Positions 1-6,199 of a stretch of 19,045 nucleotides of DNA are shown here, in pieces. Source of the DNA: Oscillospiraceae bacterium (GTDB taxonomy: Bacteria > Bacillota > Clostridia > UMGS1840 > HGM11507); contig SVKJ01000024.1 in the NCBI GenBank assembly GCA_015068525.1, forward strand, positions 1 through 19,045, read 5' to 3'. Both the position numbers and the translations under genes were made by a program. The notes below the pieces were generated by a model. The model ran no database searches. It saw nothing but the letters and a program-made list of their open reading frames with translations, and had not been told where the DNA came from. The first letter of the stretch is position 1. Each line of letters starts with the position of its first letter.

Positions 1-27
1 AACATAATTTCAATTATGTTGCTTTTT
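1..27 (+). terminator. Rho-independent terminator of a gene left of the window
   Basis: A 9-bp inverted repeat (AACATAATT at 1-9, AATTATGTT at 12-20) is followed by GCTTTTTT, the layout of a plus-strand intrinsic terminator. The stem may extend left of the window. It also lies just past the stop of the minus-strand recombinase gene, so it may serve both sides. The stem is AT-only, which makes it weak. Confidence 0.55.
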
Positions 28-31
28 TAAT

Positions 32-856
32 TTACAGATAAACAAGTCCTAATTTCTGGATCTGCATTCTGTGGATTTTTCCTGTTTCCATTGTATAAAT
101 TCTTGTTGTATTTATGCTTGAATGTCCTAATATATCAGCAAGACGGACTATATCTTTCTTAACGGCATAAAATGTTCTTGCAAAAAGATGCCTTAAATTA
201 TGTGGAAAGACTTTTTCTTTTGGGACATTTGCTTTTTTGCAAAGACTCTTTAACATTTTCCATATCGAAGTTCTGTCTATTGGTTTGTTATTTCTCGTTA
301 AAAATACCGGACCATTTTTAATATTATTCTCTCTGATATAGCCTGCAAGCAGACGGCACAAACCGTCAGGCAATATAACAACTCTCATTTTTCCTTTTAA
401 GTTAATAACTGCTTCTTTATTTTTTACTGCCTCGCAAGTTATATATTTTAATTCCGATACTCGTATCCCCGAAGAACATATTGTTTGTATAAGGCAATAT
501 AATTTTTTATTCTCTTTTGCACTTTTAAGAAGCCGTTCGTATTCCACTTTTGTAAGTTCTTTATTTGAAAATATTTGTTTTTGAATTTTTAAAGTTTTAA
601 CTTTCAGGTTCTGCCAGTTATTATATTCAAAAAAAGCGTTAAGTGACGAAAGCATTGAATTTACTGATGCAGGAGCATATTTTTCTATTAAGTCTTTTTT
701 AAAATCCAAAACTTCTTTTTTCGTAATTTCTTTTTCGCCAAGCCACTTGGAAAAGAAATTAAGGTCCCTTAAATATTTTAAAATTGTGTTTTCACTTTTC
801 TCCTCCTCGTATAGATAATTTTTAAATTTTTCAAGTTTTTCTTTTGTTATCATCAT
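32..856 (-). CDS. Tyrosine recombinase / integrase (XerC/XerD-like)
   Basis: This 274-residue protein cuts and rejoins DNA through a covalent 3'-phosphotyrosine intermediate. Residues 1-85 form the SAM-like core-binding domain, and about 100-270 form the catalytic domain. The catalytic set is visible: Arg132 in GIRVSEL, Lys156 in a beta-hairpin, His219 and Arg222 in HNLRH, His245 in LGHSS, and the nucleophile Tyr254 in RIYT. The length is normal for Xer-type proteins. Two adjacent ATG codons (854-856 and 851-853) follow an AAGGGGTG ribosome binding site, and either could start translation. No phage genes, excisionase or obvious att site lie nearby, so it looks like a solitary chromosomal recombinase. 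Whether it acts in dimer resolution, phase inversion or as a remnant of a mobile element cannot be told. I would not call it xerC or xerD from the sequence alone. Confidence 0.93.
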   Translation of the reverse strand: MMITKEKLEKFKNYLYEEEKSENTILKYLRDLNFFSKWLGEKEITKKEVLDFKKDLIEKYAPASVNSMLSSLNAFFEYNNWQNLKVKTLKIQKQIFSNKELTKVEYERLLKSAKENKKLYCLIQTICSSGIRVSELKYITCEAVKNKEAVINLKGKMRVVILPDGLCRLLAGYIRENNIKNGPVFLTRNNKPIDRTSIWKMLKSLCKKANVPKEKVFPHNLRHLFARTFYAVKKDIVRLADILGHSSINTTRIYTMETGKIHRMQIQKLGLVYL

Positions 857-911
857 TTTTCACCCCTTACTATTATATACAAAAAATGATTTTTGATAAT
901 GTGAAACTAAA

Positions 912-948
912 AATGGACGCAAAAGGGTCTGTCCCTTTTGCGTCCATT
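912..948. repeat. Intergenic hairpin, AAAAGGG-loop-CCCTTTT family, copy 1
   Basis: A perfect 16-bp inverted repeat, with arms at 912-927 and 933-948 and loop TCTGT. The inner half of the stem matches the copies at 6099-6133 and 13586-13624. The outer half reads TGGACGC here and TCCACCAT in the other two. It sits downstream of degV and upstream of the recombinase gene, both on the minus strand. It resembles REP-type palindromes and could also support termination. Confidence 0.8.
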
Positions 949-962
949 GTTGATTTTGGCGT

Positions 963-997
963 TAAAAATACCGCATCAGGATAGCACCCAATGCGGT
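963..997 (-). terminator. Terminator of degV
   Basis: Read on the minus strand, ACCGCAT pairs with ATGCGGT (plus-strand arms 970-976 and 991-997) around a 14-nt loop, followed by ATTTTTA. It begins 16 bases after the degV stop codon, so it is the likely intrinsic terminator of that gene. Confidence 0.65.
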
Positions 998-1013
998 TAT
1001 TTTAATATTATTG

Positions 1014-1901
1014 TTAGTCTATTCTCTTATCTCCCATAAAGAACAGGGCAACTGTTCCTCTTCCTGTGTGAGAGCCGATAACTGCGCCGATATCGGTAAC
1101 TACAACTTTATCTTTTAGTTTAGGGAATTTTTCTTCAACCAAATCTTTAACTGCCATAGCATCTTCAATACAGTCGGAATTAGATATATAACATTCGCCG
1201 CTGTAATCAAGTCCTCCTATTGCATGCTCTTCCATCATTTTAACAGTTTCTTTGACAACAGTTTTCTTACCTCTTATTTTTTTACGAGGAATAAGTTTAC
1301 CTTCAAAACTTACATTCATTAAAGGACAAATTCCAAGAATTGTACCAAAAAAGGCTGATGATGCCGAAACTCTTCCACCTCTTTTAAAATGAGTTAAGTC
1401 AGAGGTAAAGAACCAGTGATGGACATTTAATTTATTTTCTTCTGCCCAGTCATACACTTCGTCAATTGATTTTCCTTCCTGCTTTAGTTTATATAATTCG
1501 TTCATAAAAAGCCCGTATCCTGAGGACGCTGCAAGGGAATCAACCACTTTTATTTTCCTGTCAGGGTATTTTTCACTAAGTTCATTTGCTGCAATCTGGC
1601 TGGAATTAAATGAACCTGAAATTCCTGAAGATAAGGATACAAAGAGCACATCCTTGCCCTCTTTTAAAAACTTTTCAAAAAACTCCATATGCTCATCAAC
1701 ATTTATCTGGCAGGTTGTAGGCATTCCGCCGTCTGCAATTCTCTGATAAAAGTCTTTGTAAGGATAACTTTCACCAAAATCATCATCATACTGTTTATCA
1801 TCCATAAGAAAATGGAAATATATGTATTCAATATTTCTTTCCTCAAAAAAACTTTTAGGCATATCTGCAGTTGTTGCACACGCTAATACAAAATCACTCA
1901 T
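1014..1901 (-). CDS. DegV family fatty-acid-binding protein
   Basis: This 295-residue protein matches the DegV (EDD) family, cytoplasmic proteins that bind a fatty acid and, as FakB, present it to the FakA kinase for phosphorylation. The family marks are present: an N-terminal ATTADMP (residues 9-15, usually DSTAD-LP), TTCQ at 62-65, SSGISGSFNS at 91-100, VVDS in the second lobe, and a GGR-containing segment (HFKRGGRVS) in the C-terminal lobe. Most of this family's DST motif is changed here, which is common among paralogues. The start is ATG at 1899-1901 behind an AAGGAGG site. The gene is monocistronic and divergent from the NAD operon. No FakA homologue lies in the window, so the partner must be elsewhere. 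The fatty-acid role comes from the family and was not shown for this protein. Confidence 0.93.
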   Translation of the reverse strand: MSDFVLACATTADMPKSFFEERNIEYIYFHFLMDDKQYDDDFGESYPYKDFYQRIADGGMPTTCQINVDEHMEFFEKFLKEGKDVLFVSLSSGISGSFNSSQIAANELSEKYPDRKIKVVDSLAASSGYGLFMNELYKLKQEGKSIDEVYDWAEENKLNVHHWFFTSDLTHFKRGGRVSASSAFFGTILGICPLMNVSFEGKLIPRKKIRGKKTVVKETVKMMEEHAIGGLDYSGECYISNSDCIEDAMAVKDLVEEKFPKLKDKVVVTDIGAVIGSHTGRGTVALFFMGDKRID

Positions 1902-1945
1902 ATTAAACGCCTCCTTATATATAAATTTTCTTATTTTCTTCTTTT

Positions 1946-1974
1946 ATTTTAACACCAAATATCGTTATTTTCAA
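1946..1974 (-). promoter_or_regulatory. Sigma-A promoter of degV
   Basis: On the minus strand a TTGAAA -35 box (plus 1969-1974) and a TAAAAT -10 box (plus 1946-1951) are separated by 17 bp. Transcription would begin near 1940, about 40 bases before the degV ATG. Confidence 0.6.
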
Positions 1975-2008
1975 TAAAAAAATTTTATATTCTTTAAATT
2001 ATAGACAA

Positions 2009-2042
2009 AAACTTTACAGTTAACTTGACAGTTGTAAAGTTT
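2009..2042 (+). promoter_or_regulatory. Palindromic operator over the nadA promoter, probable NiaR site
   Basis: AAACTTTACA (2009-2018) and TGTAAAGTTT (2033-2042) are perfect 10-bp inverted repeats separated by 14 bp. The spacer contains the -35 box, so a dimeric repressor bound here would exclude RNA polymerase. The repressor gene niaR lies just downstream of the operon, which makes NiaR the obvious ligand. That assignment is inference; the palindrome and its overlap with the promoter are seen directly. Confidence 0.7.
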
Positions 2043-2053
2043 AGTGTTATAAT
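2025..2053 (+). promoter_or_regulatory. Consensus sigma-A promoter of nadABC
   Basis: TTGACA at 2025-2030 and TATAAT at 2048-2053 are separated by exactly 17 bp, a perfect housekeeping consensus. The start of transcription is expected near 2060. A promoter this strong on a biosynthetic operon fits control by a repressor. Confidence 0.88.
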
Positions 2054-2087
2054 TATGTGAAATTTCTGTGTAAAAAGGTTGGAAATT

Positions 2088-2990
2088 ATGGAAAACACTA
2101 AAGAAAAAATACTAAAAATAAAAGAAGAAAAGAATGCAGTTATACTTGCACATTTTTATGCACCGGCTGAAGTTCAGGAAATTGCAGATTTTGTTGGAGA
2201 TTCGTTTTATCTTGCAAAAGTTGCTAAAGATACTAAGTGCGATGTAATTGTATTTTGCGGTGTATCGTTTATGGGAGAGAGTGCGAAAATTCTTAATCCT
2301 GATAAAACGGTAATTATGCCTGACAGTACTGCTGACTGCCCTATGGCTCATATGGCAACAAAAGAAAAAATAGAAAAATTAAGAAAGGAATATGACGATC
2401 TGGCAGTTGTTTGTTATGTTAACTCAACAGTCGAATTAAAATCATATTCTGATATATGTGTTACATCTTCAAACGCTTTAAATATTGTTAATAAACTTCC
2501 TAACAAAAACATATTTTTTATTCCCGACAAGAATTTAGGCAGGTTTGTTAAAGAAAATGTTAAAGATAAAAACATTATTTTAAATGACGGGTACTGCCCT
2601 ATTCATGATAAGATAAGTTCAGACGAGGTTTTAGAACAAAAGAAAAAACACCCAAATGCACTTATACTTGCTCACCCTGAATGTAACAAAGAGGTATCGG
2701 ATACAGCAGACTTTTTAGGAAGCACGTTAGATATTATTGAGTTTGTAAAAAAAGATAAAAACAATGAATACATAATCCTTACCGAAGAGGGAGTTTTATT
2801 TGAACTTAAGAAGAACTGTCCCGAAAAGAAGTTTTATTTTGTTAAAACTACTCCTGTATGCAAGGATATGAAATTAAACACATTAGAGAACATCTTAAAA
2901 TCTCTTGAAAATTTGGAAAACGAAGTTAAGTTAGATAAAGAAACCATTGACAAGGCTTATAAGCCACTTGAAAGAATGTTAAATATATGA
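2088..2990 (+). CDS. nadA: Quinolinate synthase NadA
   Basis: NadA condenses iminoaspartate with dihydroxyacetone phosphate to give quinolinate, using an oxygen-sensitive [4Fe-4S] cluster. The 300-residue length fits the short bacterial form. The three cluster cysteines appear to be Cys84 (ADCPMAH), Cys170 (GYCPIH) and Cys258 (TPVCKDM). Other family segments include AHFYAPAEVQ near residue 21 and FCGVSFMGESAKIL near 56. I place the start at ATG 2088, nine bases after AAGG; an in-frame TTG at 2079 would directly abut that site and is less likely. It is the first gene of nadABC, and its TGA overlaps the nadB ATG. The operator-covered promoter just upstream indicates repression when niacin or NAD is plentiful. 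Confidence 0.97.
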   Translation: MENTKEKILKIKEEKNAVILAHFYAPAEVQEIADFVGDSFYLAKVAKDTKCDVIVFCGVSFMGESAKILNPDKTVIMPDSTADCPMAHMATKEKIEKLRKEYDDLAVVCYVNSTVELKSYSDICVTSSNALNIVNKLPNKNIFFIPDKNLGRFVKENVKDKNIILNDGYCPIHDKISSDEVLEQKKKHPNALILAHPECNKEVSDTADFLGSTLDIIEFVKKDKNNEYIILTEEGVLFELKKNCPEKKFYFVKTTPVCKDMKLNTLENILKSLENLENEVKLDKETIDKAYKPLERMLNI

Positions 2991-4270
2991 TAAAAGAAAT
3001 TAAAACTGATATAGTGATTGCAGGGTGTGGAGTAAGCGGTCTGTACTCTGCTCTTAACTTACCTGAAGACAAAAAAATAACAATTATAACAAAATCGAAA
3101 GCAGAAGAAAGTGATTCATTTCTTGCGCAAGGCGGGATTTGTGTTTTAAAAGATGAAGACGATTATGAGGATTTTTATAACGATACCCTGAAAGCAGGGC
3201 ATTTTGAAAATAATCCTGAATCGGTTGAGGTTATGATTAAATCATCAAGAGGAATAATTGACGATTTAGTTAAAAAAGGTGTTCGTTTTACAAAGGAAGA
3301 CGGAGAATTTCTATATACTAAAGAAGGTGCTCATTCAAAACCACGAATTCTTTTTCACAAAGATGAAACAGGAAAAGAAATAACTTCCCATCTTTTAAAT
3401 CTTGTAAAACTTAAAGATAATATTACCTTGCTTGAAGAATACACAATGGTGGATATACTAACTAAAGACAACAAGTGCTATGGTATAGTATGCCACGACA
3501 GTAATTTTGAGTTTGTTAAATTATATGCAGATTACACAATATTTGCAACAGGAGGTATAGGAGGATTATTTAATCACTCGACAAACTTTCCTCACCTTAC
3601 GGGAGATGCTTTATACATTTCTTTAAAGCATAATATTGAACTTGAAAATATTCATTACATACAAATTCACCCTACAACTTTATATACCGAAAAAAAGGAA
3701 CGCAGTTTTCTTATATCTGAATCAGTTCGTGGTGAAGGTGCCGTTTTACTTAATAGAAAAGGCGAAAGATTTGTTAACGAACTTCTGCCAAGAGATGTTG
3801 TTACAAAGGCAATATATAAGGAAATGGAGAAAGAAAATTCACAAAATGTATGGCTCTCTCTTTGCGGTATTCCTAAAGAAGAAATCAAATCCCATTTCCC
3901 GAATATTTTAAGCCATTGTAAAGACAACGGATATGATATAACCAAAGATAATATTCCGATTGTTCCTGCTCAGCATTATTTTATGGGTGGAATTAAAATT
4001 GATTTAGATGCAAAAACTTCTATGAAAAAACTTTATGCGGTAGGAGAAACTGCCTGCAACGGTGTTCACGGAAAAAACCGTCTTGCGAGTAATTCTTTAC
4101 TTGAAAGCCTTGTTTTTGCAAAAAGGGCATCTTTGGATATTACTAAAAACTATAACAAAAACGAAAATCAAGAGTTCAATATAAACATAGCAGATTATGA
4201 CAATTATCAGAAAAAATACAAAACTAAAGTAAGAGAAGAGATAGAAAAGGAGAAATTAAAAAATGAATAG
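2987..4270 (+). CDS. nadB: L-aspartate oxidase NadB, short form
   Basis: NadB is an FAD enzyme oxidising L-aspartate to iminoaspartate, the substrate handed to NadA. Visible marks are the FAD-binding GCGVSG (13-18), SFLAQGGI (44-51), the second FAD segment FATGGIGGLF (186-195), HPTTLY (228-233), the substrate-binding RGEGAVLLNRKGERF (248-262), and the C-terminal FAD contact GETACNGVHGKNRLASNSLL (353-372). At 427 residues it is about 100 shorter than the E. coli enzyme. The FAD and capping domains are complete, and the missing part is the C-terminal helical domain. Shorter NadB forms are known in clostridia, and nothing suggests a frameshift. The ATGA overlap with nadA and the 8-base overlap with nadC indicate tight translational coupling. 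Confidence 0.96.
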   Translation: MIKEIKTDIVIAGCGVSGLYSALNLPEDKKITIITKSKAEESDSFLAQGGICVLKDEDDYEDFYNDTLKAGHFENNPESVEVMIKSSRGIIDDLVKKGVRFTKEDGEFLYTKEGAHSKPRILFHKDETGKEITSHLLNLVKLKDNITLLEEYTMVDILTKDNKCYGIVCHDSNFEFVKLYADYTIFATGGIGGLFNHSTNFPHLTGDALYISLKHNIELENIHYIQIHPTTLYTEKKERSFLISESVRGEGAVLLNRKGERFVNELLPRDVVTKAIYKEMEKENSQNVWLSLCGIPKEEIKSHFPNILSHCKDNGYDITKDNIPIVPAQHYFMGGIKIDLDAKTSMKKLYAVGETACNGVHGKNRLASNSLLESLVFAKRASLDITKNYNKNENQEFNINIADYDNYQKKYKTKVREEIEKEKLKNE

Positions 4271-5114
4271 TATAAGTATGTTACTTAATGCCGATGAACT
4301 GATACTTGGCGCACTTAAAGAAGATATAACAAGCGAAGACATAAGTACAAATTCCGTTATGCCATCATATAAATTGGGACAGGTAGAATTAATTGCAAAA
4401 CAGGAAGGAATTATTTGCGGGCTTCAGATATTTAAAAGAGTTTTTGAACTTTTAGATGAGAATACCGAGTTTGAATTTTATTTTAAAGACGGAGATAAAG
4501 TTAAACCCAAAGATTTAATCGGAATTATAAAAGGAGATATAAGAGTTTTGCTTTCAGGGGAAAGGACTGCTCTTAATTACTTACAAAGAATGAGTGGTAT
4601 TGCCACATACACAAATGAAGTTGCATCTTTGCTAAAAGGCACAAAAACAAAACTTTTAGACACAAGAAAGACCACTCCAAATATGCGTATTTTTGAAAAA
4701 TATTCAGTTAAAGTAGGCGGTGGCTTTAATCACAGATATAATCTGAGTGACGGTATTTTACTTAAAGACAATCATATAGGTGCTGCGGGAAGTGTTGCAA
4801 ATGCTGTTAAAATGGCAAAAGAGTATGCACCGTTTGTTAGAAAAATTGAAATTGAAGTTGAAAATTTAGATATGTTAAAAGAAGCATTGGATGCCGGTGC
4901 AGATATTGTTATGCTTGATAATATGGCGCCTGAGGATATGAAAACTGCAGTTGAAATGGCAAAAGGGAAAGCAGAAACTGAATGCAGTGGAAATGTTACA
5001 AAAGAGAACATTAAAAATCTTACCGATATCGGTGTTGACTATATTTCCAGCGGAGCATTAACTCACTCTGCTCCGATACTTGATTTATCCTTAAAAAATC
5101 TTCATGCGATATAA
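4263..5114 (+). CDS. nadC: Nicotinate-nucleotide pyrophosphorylase (quinolinate phosphoribosyltransferase) NadC
   Basis: NadC joins quinolinate to PRPP with loss of CO2 and pyrophosphate, giving nicotinate mononucleotide, the last step of the de novo branch. The 283-residue protein has the expected order: an N-terminal sandwich domain, RTALNYLQRMSGIAT (101-115), TRKTTPN (134-140), His157-Arg158, LKDNH (167-171), the barrel acid segment IEVE (197-200), MLDNM (217-221), and SGALTHSAP (263-271) near the C-terminus. It starts inside the end of nadB. The stop codon TAA (5112-5114) coincides with the first bases of an inverted-repeat element, so the element begins exactly at the end of the gene. 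Confidence 0.97.
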   Translation: MNSISMLLNADELILGALKEDITSEDISTNSVMPSYKLGQVELIAKQEGIICGLQIFKRVFELLDENTEFEFYFKDGDKVKPKDLIGIIKGDIRVLLSGERTALNYLQRMSGIATYTNEVASLLKGTKTKLLDTRKTTPNMRIFEKYSVKVGGGFNHRYNLSDGILLKDNHIGAAGSVANAVKMAKEYAPFVRKIEIEVENLDMLKEALDAGADIVMLDNMAPEDMKTAVEMAKGKAETECSGNVTKENIKNLTDIGVDYISSGALTHSAPILDLSLKNLHAI

Positions 5115-5384
5115 GCAGATGCGTTAGTATCCGAACTCGTTTCTTGTCGGATTTTTTCGCTACTGCATCGTTAAAATACTCGCAAATATGTTAATATTCG
5201 TTCCGTTTTTGCCTCGCATTAACAAAAAAATCCAGACAATAAATTCAAGGAACCATAAACCTTTTAAATTCGAGATTTTTTTAGACGGAAGATTTCGATA
5301 ATACGAGGTATATCAAAATCGACAACGACAAAAAAGCCGGATTTTAAAGGTTTTGGCGGGTTCGGATATTAACGCATCTGCTTA
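5112..5384. repeat. TA-bounded inverted-repeat element 1 (MITE-like or structured RNA)
   Basis: The 28-base ends at 5112-5139 (TAAGCAGATGCGTTAGTATC...) and 5357-5384 (...TAACGCATCTGCTTA) are inverted copies with two differences. Both differences leave G-U pairs if the region is transcribed in the plus direction. Inside are two further hairpins: 5144-5157 with 5225-5239 (one bulge), and 5253-5286 with 5327-5356, the latter containing an inner stem at 5291-5300 with 5309-5320. The whole would fold as a three-way junction. No reading frame of note is present. TA at both ends suggests TA target duplication, as for MITEs of the Tc1/mariner-IS630 type. That origin is inference. Confidence 0.75.
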
Positions 5385-5547
5385 GGCATTCGGGAGTCGA
5401 ACCCCTTATGGTTTAAACGCAGGAAAATTTCTAAGATTTTTGATGCGAAGGACGAAGGAATGCTCGTCGCCTTTCGAGGACGACAAATTAAAAAGATTAA
5501 AATTTAACAAATTTAAGGCATAAGGTGTTTTGGCTCCCGAGTGCCTA
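5383..5547. repeat. TA-bounded inverted-repeat element 2, abutting element 1
   Basis: The ends at 5383-5416 (TAGGCATTCGGGAGTC...) and 5513-5547 (...CTCCCGAGTGCCTA) are imperfect inverted copies of about 34 bases; most differences are G-U compatible. An AT-rich inner stem (about 5423-5440 with 5491-5506) and a GACGA/TCGTC pair near the centre continue the fold, so nearly the whole element is one long hairpin. The TA at 5383-5384 belongs to both elements. Its right end lies one base before the AGGAGG of niaR, so it forms the leader of that gene. Confidence 0.7.
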
Positions 5548-5563
5548 TAGGAGGATTACCTTA

Positions 5564-6076
5564 GTGAAACCTTTTGAGAGAAGAAAAGAACTTGCTTTAA
5601 TACTCACTTCCAAAAAAAGCGCCGTATCGGGCAGTGATCTTGCGAAAGAACTTAACTGTTCAAGACAGATTATAGTATCAGATATTGCAATTCTTAAGGC
5701 TTCGGGATATGATATTATATCTACTAACCGTGGCTATATCATAAATTCATCTCCGCTATGCGAAAGGGTTTATAAAGTAAAACATACAAGTAAAGAAACC
5801 GAAGAAGAACTTAAACTTATTGTTGGTTTGGGAGGAATTGTTGCCGATGTTTTTGTCTGGCACAAAGTTTACGGAAAAATAAAAGCAGACCTTAATATTT
5901 TTTCGCTTTCAGGTGTAGATAAATTTATCGAAGGAATAAAAAGCGGAAAATCAACCGAACTTATGCATATTACTGACGGCTATCACTATCATACGGTTAA
6001 AGCCGACTCTTTTGAAACTTTAACTAAAATTGAAGAAGAGTTAAATAAAAAGAATTTTATTGTCCCTGAAATCTAA
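5564..6076 (+). CDS. niaR: NiaR (YrxA-type) transcriptional repressor of NAD biosynthesis
   Basis: The predicted protein of 170 residues has an N-terminal winged helix of the HTH_11 type (about 1-62, with SGSDLAKEL and SRQIIVSDIAIL as the helix-turn-helix) and a C-terminal 3H domain (about 68-168). The conserved histidines of the 3H domain are visible at His74, His100, His135 and HYH 141-143, with an acidic pair near 81-82; in characterised NiaR such residues bind a metal. Family members repress nadBAC-type operons and niacin uptake genes when nicotinic acid is present. The start is GTG 5564, nine bases after AGGAGG; a frame open upstream to 5525 runs through the repeat and has no ribosome site. 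Its place directly after nadABC supports the assignment. It may be read through from nadC, since no clear promoter is visible. Confidence 0.92.
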   Translation: MKPFERRKELALILTSKKSAVSGSDLAKELNCSRQIIVSDIAILKASGYDIISTNRGYIINSSPLCERVYKVKHTSKETEEELKLIVGLGGIVADVFVWHKVYGKIKADLNIFSLSGVDKFIEGIKSGKSTELMHITDGYHYHTVKADSFETLTKIEEELNKKNFIVPEI

Positions 6077-6098
6077 CAAATAGATATTATGTAAACTT

Positions 6099-6133
6099 TC
6101 CACCATAAAAGGGTCTGTCCCTTTTATGGTGGA
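6099..6133. repeat. Intergenic hairpin, AAAAGGG-loop-CCCTTTT family, copy 2
   Basis: A perfect 15-bp stem (6099-6113 with 6119-6133) around loop TCTGT. It is nearly identical to copy 3 at 13586-13624 and shares the inner stem and loop with copy 1 at 912-948. It lies between the convergent ends of niaR and the SLH gene and probably also terminates niaR. Confidence 0.8.
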
Positions 6134-6160
6134 TTATTGGATAATTTTTCCTGTTAGGTA

Positions 6161-6197
6161 AAAAACAGCAGTGTTTATTATAAACACTGCTGTTTTT
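6161..6197. terminator. Bidirectional terminator between niaR and the SLH gene
   Basis: AAAAACAGCAGTGTTTA (6161-6177) and its exact complement (6181-6197) form a 17-bp stem with loop TTA. Both strands end in a T-run. It starts three bases beyond the stop codon of the minus-strand SLH gene and ends the four-gene unit. Confidence 0.92.
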
Positions 6198-6199
6198 AG

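Noticed and set aside
872..877. TATAAT on the minus strand as the recombinase promoter
   Set aside because: The transcript would start within the ribosome binding site, and no acceptable -35 box is present.
5112..5384. A ligand-sensing riboswitch for NAD genes
   Set aside because: It lies after the biosynthetic genes, matches no riboswitch core I know, and its outer stem is of the long perfect kind seen in inverted-repeat elements.
5383..5410. A tRNA-like T-arm (GGGGTTCGACTCCCG) on the minus strand
   Set aside because: Only three T-stem pairs form, no D-arm or anticodon arm can be placed, and the sequence is explained as one arm of the inverted repeat of element 2.
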